Shown: positions 24,001 through 26,976 of the stretch, piece after piece
Numbering within the stretch: the first letter of the stretch is position 1
How the letters are laid out: each line of letters begins with the position of its first letter
NCBI GenBank assembly: GCA_030040725.1
Contig: JASHTD010000112.1
Span: 1-26,976, forward strand
Source: Candidatus Sulfotelmatobacter sp.
GTDB lineage: Bacteria; Acidobacteriota; Terriglobia; Terriglobales; Acidobacteriaceae
Direction of reading: 5' to 3'
Length of the DNA: 26,976 nucleotides
Notes under the pieces: generated by a model
Told to the model about the DNA's origin: nothing
The model's input: only the letters and a program-made list of their open reading frames with translations
The model's database searches: none
Translations under genes and position numbers: made by a program

Positions 24001-24577
24001 GGGTCGAAATGACAAGGGTTTTTCTGACAACCGGCAACTAGCCACTGGCCGTTCCCTTCACCGCCGTGACGCTCTCTGGCAGGTCGAGCGTGCCGTCCGC
24101 GCCTCTGGCCCGTTGCTTGAACAACAAGACGAACCCGATTCGCCTTCGCCGCTCCAGCCCATGAATCACGAAGAGCGACTGGTCGCCGATTTTCGCGGCA
24201 CCGGCCTCACTGTCGGCCCGCATCCCATGGCTTATCGGCGCGAATGGCTCAATGCGATGGGCATTCGCCGCGCCGTCGAACTTCGCGACATTCCCAATGG
24301 CAAGCGCCTTCGCATCGGTGGTTGCGTCATCACTCGCCAGCGTCCCGGCACCGCAAAAGGATTTGTTTTTCTCAGCCTGGAAGACGAAACCGGTGTGGCC
24401 AACGCGATCGTCACGCCCGATCTTTTTCACGCGAATCGTCTGCTGCTGACAAGCGAGCGATTTCTCGCCATCGAAGGTATTCTGCAGAATCAGGACAATG
24501 TGATTTCGGTGAAAGCGGAACGCGTGCAGCCCCTGTTCGTCACGAAAGCGGAAACCAGTTCACACGATTTTCACTGA
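21002..24577 (+). CDS. dnaE2: Error-prone DNA polymerase III alpha subunit DnaE2 (ImuC)
   Basis: This 1191-residue C-family polymerase performs mutagenic synthesis across damaged DNA with ImuA and ImuB. It opens with the PHP domain (E-L-H-S-R-S-A-F-S-F-L-E-G) and has G-R-G-S-A-A-N-S-A-V-C-Y near 397. Catalytic aspartates lie in P-D-I-D-L-D (434-439), then fingers and tandem HhH regions, and an OB fold near 1095-1170 (L-R-I-G-G-C-V-I-T-R-Q-R). DnaE2 is usually about 1050 residues. The excess matches three foreign in-frame stretches at residues 74-111, about 854-897 and about 966-1017, all built from genomic repeats. No stop or frameshift results, so the protein may still work. ATG 21002 fits the conserved N-terminus, but an inverted repeat overlaps it. 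Confidence 0.93.
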   Translation: MYVELHSRSAFSFLEGSSLPEDMAAMCAKLNMPAMALLDANGVYGAPRFHMAAQKTKIKAHIGAEVACALFDSVILSETNASRSEVFVESKNPYRRQLEQGVGIPRFARNDKGRISQDEKPFRLPLLISSRAGYQNLCRLITRMKLRAQKGEGAVLKGELEEHADGLICLTGGDDGPLAAALQQGGIEAAHKQVEQLIASFGRKNVYVELQRHFHREEETRNRAAIDIARSLNLPLLATNGANYATAKDRELCDAFTAIRHHRTLATAGRLLSRNAERHLKSPQEMQQLFADLPEALANTLELSSRLEFTLDKLGYEFPRYPVPEGESMNSFLRDRAWEGFRERYGRKSQNMQTRARLQIEKELKLIEKLKLAGYFLIVWDLIRFCREQNILVQGRGSAANSAVCYSLGITAVDAVGMDLLFERFLSEERGEWPDIDLDLPSGDEREKVIQYLYKQYGERGAAMTANVITYRNRSAAREMGKALGFDPETLDTISAAVATWEFRDESDALDRRFRDAGLDLSHPRLRKYYELCLAVQDMPRHLGQHSGGMVICQGHLDSVVPLEPASMPNRVVVQWDKEDCADMGIIKVDLLGLGMMAVLKDSLELIHNHYDEQVDLAHLPQDDPAVYSTLQNADTIGLFQVESRAQMSCLPRLRPKKFYDIVVQVAIIRPGPIVGQMVNPFLQRRQGREEVAYAHPSLEPVLKRTLGVPLFQEQLLRIAMIAANFTGGEAEDLRRAMGFKRSQARMREIEAKLRAGMTQNGISPKAQEEIILSITSFALYGFPESHAASFALIAYASAYLKCHYLSAFTAALLNNQPMGFYSPATIVKDAQRHGLRVLPVDVTRSEWNCTLETVARGQGTVASESVRSGFELSVSGETFVIPTEPERERRRVEESLPSQLNTSDPKPALRLGLRYVRSLREEAAQGLVRERARAPFASIHDLSRRVPELRKDELTTLAEIGALNSVASCQSSVASKNSKSVSRIENRAKSFLHPSRALVGRNDKGFSDNRQLATGRSLHRRDALWQVERAVRASGPLLEQQDEPDSPSPLQPMNHEERLVADFRGTGLTVGPHPMAYRREWLNAMGIRRAVELRDIPNGKRLRIGGCVITRQRPGTAKGFVFLSLEDETGVANAIVTPDLFHANRLLLTSERFLAIEGILQNQDNVISVKAERVQPLFVTKAETSSHDFH
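21221..21334. repeat. 114-bp palindromic element inserted in frame in dnaE2
   Basis: GTCATCCTGAGCGAA (21221-21235) pairs with TTCGCTCGGAATGAC (21320-21334). Inside are a hairpin ACAAATGCTTCAC (21236-21248) / GTGAAGTATTTGT (21252-21264) with one wobble, and a perfect 9-bp stem GAATCCCTA (21274-21282) / TAGGGATTC (21306-21314). The length of 114 bp is exactly 38 codons, and the element starts on a codon boundary at codon 74. It sits in the PHP domain between C-A-L-F-D-S and the L-P-L-L-I-S-S-R-A-G-Y block. Related ends occur at 16795-16910. Confidence 0.88.
23562..23690 (+). repeat. Second repeat-derived insert in dnaE2
   Basis: Heptamer-like units (CAGTGGC at 23562 and 23583, CAGTGAA at 23590) are followed by GTCATTCCGACCGAGC (23642-23657), one end of the palindromic element family, and GAGGAATCTC (23681-23690). 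No complete second end is seen, so this is a partial or decayed copy. The frame stays open. The encoded part interrupts the region between the W-N-C-T-L-E and A-L-R-L-G-L-R-Y motifs. Confidence 0.65.
23898..24050 (+). repeat. Third repeat-derived insert in dnaE2
   Basis: Heptamers in constant phase (CAGTGGC 23898, CAGCTGC 23905, CAGTCGT 23912, CAGTTGC 23919, and on to ATCGCGC at 23961) lead into a TCGAAATGAC end (24004-24013) like that of the palindromic family. Inverted heptamer-like sequence GGCAACTAGCCACT (24033-24046) follows; it matches the reverse complement of 23899-23912 at 12 of 14 positions. The insert is about 50 codons, open in frame, between E-I-G-A-L-N and H-R-R-D-A-L-W-Q-V-E. 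Confidence 0.7.
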
Positions 24578-24619
24578 ACAGGTTTCTTCCTGAAGAAGAG
24601 GAACTATCTGCGCCAGACC

Positions 24620-25195
24620 TTATTGCGGTGGGTGATCTGGTGGTGGGGCCAGAGGCAGGCCGGCAGCGCCGCGCATAATATCGCGTTCTTCGGGTGAGAA
24701 CATGCCCTTGAATCGCGGCGAGTCGATCACGCGCATGCGTTGGTCGTAAGGCATGGCACTCAAATCACGCACCGCGGATCTCACCATGCGTTGCCGATCC
24801 GGAGGAAGCTGCCGCATCCGGCCAAATACATCGCGAGCCTCGGCTTTCTGCCCGGGAGTCAAATGCTCCCAGGTTTCCATGCGGTTGATCACGCGCTGCT
24901 GCTGCTCGGGAGGCAAACTCGAGAACCGCTCCAGCCGCTGCCGCAACATCTGCTGGCGCTCAGGAGGCAAGCGGCGAAAGCCAGGATCGTTCTGCAACAT
25001 GCGTTCCCGCTCGGCAGGAGGAAGGGACTGATAACGCCGCAGCCAATCGCCCGCATGCCCCGGATGAGGCCTTTGCATTTGCGCCGGGGGACGGCCCTGC
25101 ACAGGATGCCAGTTGCCGCGCTGGGCCGAGCATGGAGAGAGCAACGCCAACACGGTCGCGGCGCACACCACGACCGCCGCTCTCAATCCGCTCAT
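24620..25195 (-). CDS. Secreted DUF3106-type protein with L-P-P repeats
   Basis: With start ATG 25195 (AGGGA upstream) the protein has 191 residues and a signal peptide (M-S-G-L-R-A-A-V-V-V ... S-P-C-S-A-Q). Alternative starts are ATG 25213 and GTG 25237. The mature part is a row of about seven short helical repeats starting L-P-P, L-T-P or similar, followed by R/Q-rich helices: S-L-P-P-A-E-R-E-R-M, R-L-P-P-E-R-Q-Q-M, S-L-P-P-E-Q-Q-Q-R, Q-L-P-P-D-R-Q-R-M. This matches DUF3106, of unknown function. It follows the sigma and anti-sigma genes in the same direction, suggesting a periplasmic partner of that regulatory pair, perhaps like the Spy/CpxP type of sensor. That role is inference. Confidence 0.82.
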   Translation of the reverse strand: MSGLRAAVVVCAATVLALLSPCSAQRGNWHPVQGRPPAQMQRPHPGHAGDWLRRYQSLPPAERERMLQNDPGFRRLPPERQQMLRQRLERFSSLPPEQQQRVINRMETWEHLTPGQKAEARDVFGRMRQLPPDRQRMVRSAVRDLSAMPYDQRMRVIDSPRFKGMFSPEERDIMRGAAGLPLAPPPDHPPQ

Positions 25196-25265
25196 GAATT
25201 TTCCCTGCCCCATCCCATTCGCCCTTTGCCGCGGCACCGCTCATGTCGATCCACTGCAAACTCAT

Positions 25266-25763
25266 TTACGGATTCGCGCTGACGTTCTGCTGCACCTGCA
25301 GGTCATCCAGCAATTCGAAATCCGAATACAAATCGTGATTCTTATCCAACGCAGACAAGTCGCCCACGGCCGTGCCCGGCTCAGCCTGGGAGGAGACATC
25401 GTTGTCCGCGACTACGTTATCGGCGCGCCGGTAAATTCCATCACCCTTGCTGAAAACCATTCCAACCCCAATCGCCATCAGCACAGTCAGCGCCGCCGCC
25501 AGCACCGGACGCCGGAACCAGCCCATCCATTCCCCTTGTGGCTTGGCGATCTCCTCGCGCAGCCGCGCCTGCAAACGCACATCAAAATAAGGCGAAGGCT
25601 CGGGAGCCTGCCACTCATCCAATAGCGCCATGGTTTTACGGAACTCTTCGAGCTTGCCCGAACACGCGCCGCAACCTGCCAGATGTCCGCTGATCTCCGG
25701 CGTCACTTTCGCCATGCCAGAGGCCAAGTCCGGCATCATCTCGCGAATCTCTTCACACTTCAT
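25266..25763 (-). CDS. Zinc-finger (ZAS) anti-sigma factor, membrane anchored
   Basis: The start is set at ATG 25763 (M-K-C-E-E-I), with GAGGGG seven bases upstream; two earlier in-frame starts lie too close to or before this site. The 165-residue protein has the ZAS motif H27-x3-C31-x2-C34 with C3 upstream, a linker, one transmembrane helix near 86-104 (V-L-A-A-A-L-T-V-L-M) and a periplasmic C-terminal part of about 60 residues rich in D. Such proteins hold an ECF sigma factor at the membrane until a signal releases it. The cognate sigma gene is 50 bases upstream, confirming the pairing by context. Confidence 0.88.
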   Translation of the reverse strand: MKCEEIREMMPDLASGMAKVTPEISGHLAGCGACSGKLEEFRKTMALLDEWQAPEPSPYFDVRLQARLREEIAKPQGEWMGWFRRPVLAAALTVLMAIGVGMVFSKGDGIYRRADNVVADNDVSSQAEPGTAVGDLSALDKNHDLYSDFELLDDLQVQQNVSANP

Positions 25764-25813
25764 AACCATTCCCCTCAACATCTCTTCGCCACTGCCACTT
25801 CGCCAAAATATTG

Positions 25814-26593
25814 CTATACAAATTCTTTTAACTGTTCACGCAAACTTTCATAAGCCCGGAACAACAGCGACTTCGTCGCCGATTCGCTCAATTTGAGCAC
25901 TTCGGAGATTTGCTTGTAATCCATCTGCTGGTACTTGTGCATGATCACGGCAAGCCTTTGCCGCTCCGGCAGCGCCTCTACTTTGCTGCGGATCGCCGCC
26001 ATCCGCTCGCGGCGCACCATCGACTCCTCAACTGTCATGGAGGCGTCGCGCACATCCATGGTCGTGCCCGTCTCTTCATCCGGCTCGTCCAGGCTGACCG
26101 TCACTTCCGGACGTTCCTTGCGCGTGTCGCGTGCGTGGTTGACAGCCAGATTCGTCGCAATCCGGTACAACCAGGTCGTGAACTTGGCGCTGGCTTCATA
26201 AGTCTGCCGCGAACGGTACACGCGGAGAAAAACCTCCTGTGCCAGATCTTCGGCTACAGCCGAATTGCGCGCCATGCGGTACATAAAGCTCACCAGCGGC
26301 CGGCGATATTTTTGCACCAGATAGTCAAAAGCCCCTTCGTCGCCAGCCTTGACGCGCAGCATCACTTCGGCATCGGTGTAGGGTTCAGCACCGGCCAGTG
26401 CAGTCTGCAGTGTGCCGGGACGCGACCCCAGCGAGGCCATCAGAACGCTGCCGTCCATGGCGGCTGTGCTCACATCAGATTCAACCCCGTCCAGGGCAGA
26501 AAGTTGCACATCTTCCAACTGGGAAGAATCGGCAGAAGTCCCCGCGCCTGAACCAGATACAACAGTTGCCCGAGGCCTGGACGGGTTTGCCAT
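25814..26593 (-). CDS. ECF (RpoE-type) RNA polymerase sigma factor
   Basis: From ATG 26593 the protein has 259 residues; a GTG at 26662 would add 23. Neither has a strong ribosome site. Sigma region 2 includes F-D-Y-L-V-Q-K-Y-R-R, A-E-D-L-A-Q-E-V-F-L-R-V-Y and F-T-T-W-L-Y-R-I-A-T-N-L-A-V-N. Region 4 includes L-P-E-R-Q-R-L-A-V-I and D-Y-K-Q-I-S-E-V-L-K-L-S-E-S-A-T-K-S. Before region 2 there is an unusual extension of about 70 low-complexity residues (S, A, D, G), probably disordered. An acidic linker (D-E-P-D-E-E) separates the domains. It directs RNA polymerase to stress promoters when its ZAS anti-sigma partner lets go. Confidence 0.9.
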   Translation of the reverse strand: MANPSRPRATVVSGSGAGTSADSSQLEDVQLSALDGVESDVSTAAMDGSVLMASLGSRPGTLQTALAGAEPYTDAEVMLRVKAGDEGAFDYLVQKYRRPLVSFMYRMARNSAVAEDLAQEVFLRVYRSRQTYEASAKFTTWLYRIATNLAVNHARDTRKERPEVTVSLDEPDEETGTTMDVRDASMTVEESMVRRERMAAIRSKVEALPERQRLAVIMHKYQQMDYKQISEVLKLSESATKSLLFRAYESLREQLKEFV

Positions 26594-26803
26594 TGAGGTT
26601 ACTTTAGGAATCGGCGTTGGGGCGTCGGATTCCGCCCTTTCGGCCTCCCGATAGGCTACCACGTACGGGGCCCGGCCACGAAACTGGTAGCTTTTTGAGC
26701 GAGAGAGGTCCGAATCCGTCTTGAACGTAAATTTGCCTGCACAATGGGAGGGAGCGCCAAAATTCGTGATAGTGTTCCTCCTCAGGAATCCGCAGGGGCG
26801 AAT

Positions 26804-26976
26804 ATGACGCCGCGCTTGAAAATCTGGCGAACAGCAATGGCAACCCTGCTTTATGTCGCACTGGGAACTGGCGCAGCGGCCCAGTTCGAGACGCGAGCAA
26901 GCTTTAGCATTGGTTCGTTCCGCCCAACTGCCCTCGCCGTAGGAGACTTCAACAGGGATGGAAACCTCGACGTGGC
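26804..26976 (+). CDS. Secreted FG-GAP/VCBS-repeat protein, N-terminal part
   Basis: ATG 26804, with AGGGG about 8 bases upstream, opens a frame that runs off the right edge after 57 complete codons. A signal peptide is clear (basic start M-T-P-R-L-K, then a hydrophobic core to A-A-A-Q). It is followed by the first blade of an FG-GAP/VCBS beta-propeller: A-V-G-D-F-N-R-D-G-N-L-D-V, with the calcium-binding D-x-N-x-D-G pattern. Such proteins are exported or surface proteins, abundant in Acidobacteriota. The gene diverges from the sigma factor gene. Its full length and function cannot be seen. Confidence 0.78.
   Translation, partial: MTPRLKIWRTAMATLLYVALGTGAAAQFETRASFSIGSFRPTALAVGDFNRDGNLDV

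Noticed and set aside
24578..24619. Terminator between dnaE2 and the DUF3106 gene
   Set aside because: TTCTTC and GAAGAA are complementary but separated by two bases only, with no T-run; not convincing.
25910..26551. A 213-codon plus-strand frame
   Set aside because: Antisense to the ECF sigma factor gene, with no domain signal.

Overview
The window looks like chromosomal DNA of an Acidobacteriota bacterium (Terriglobia / Koribacter-like). This is inferred from moderately high GC, bacillithiol synthesis (bshC), an ABC permease fused to an M1 peptidase, DUF2911 and DUF3106 proteins, an ImuA-ImuB-DnaE2 mutasome, and dispersed palindromic and heptamer repeats. No tRNA, rRNA, CRISPR array, insertion sequence or phage gene was seen.

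Layout. 1-169: the tail of a LysE/RhtB exporter. 215-1882 (-): bshC. 2209-6284 (+): an assimilatory sulfate-reduction operon. It starts with a candidate promoter, a 30-codon leader peptide with six cysteines and a strong intrinsic terminator. The structural genes follow: siroheme sulfite/nitrite reductase, precorrin-2 dehydrogenase, uroporphyrinogen-III methyltransferase (both for siroheme) and an Fe-S APS/PAPS reductase. 6281-11289 (-): an ABC ATPase, a permease/M1-peptidase fusion and a small membrane protein. 11414-13511 (-): a kelch propeller protein, an isoprenylcysteine-methyltransferase-like membrane protein and a DinB-fold protein. 13692-14453 (+): phoU. 14646-16769 (+): secreted M13 metallopeptidase. 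16941-18017 (-): secreted DUF2911/TPR protein. 18278-24577 (+): imuA-imuB-dnaE2, the error-prone translesion mutasome. 24620-26593 (-): ECF sigma factor, zinc-finger anti-sigma factor and a secreted DUF3106 protein. 26804-end (+): start of a secreted FG-GAP/VCBS protein.

Two things stand out. First, the sulfur operon has the parts of a classical cysteine attenuator. Clustered Cys codons in the leader lie just before a GC-rich arm that can pair with the 5' arm of the terminator. Cysteine shortage would stall the ribosome and let the operon be transcribed. The leader start lies about where a predicted TSS would be, so it may be translated leaderless. Divergent bshC uses cysteine to make bacillithiol.

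Second, all three mutasome genes carry in-frame insertions of repeat DNA: degenerate 7-bp tandem repeats in imuA, imuB and dnaE2, and a complete 114-bp (38-codon) palindromic element in dnaE2. A relative of that element lies between genes at 16795-16910. Heptamer slippage would shift the reading frame, so the error-prone polymerase system could itself be genetically unstable.
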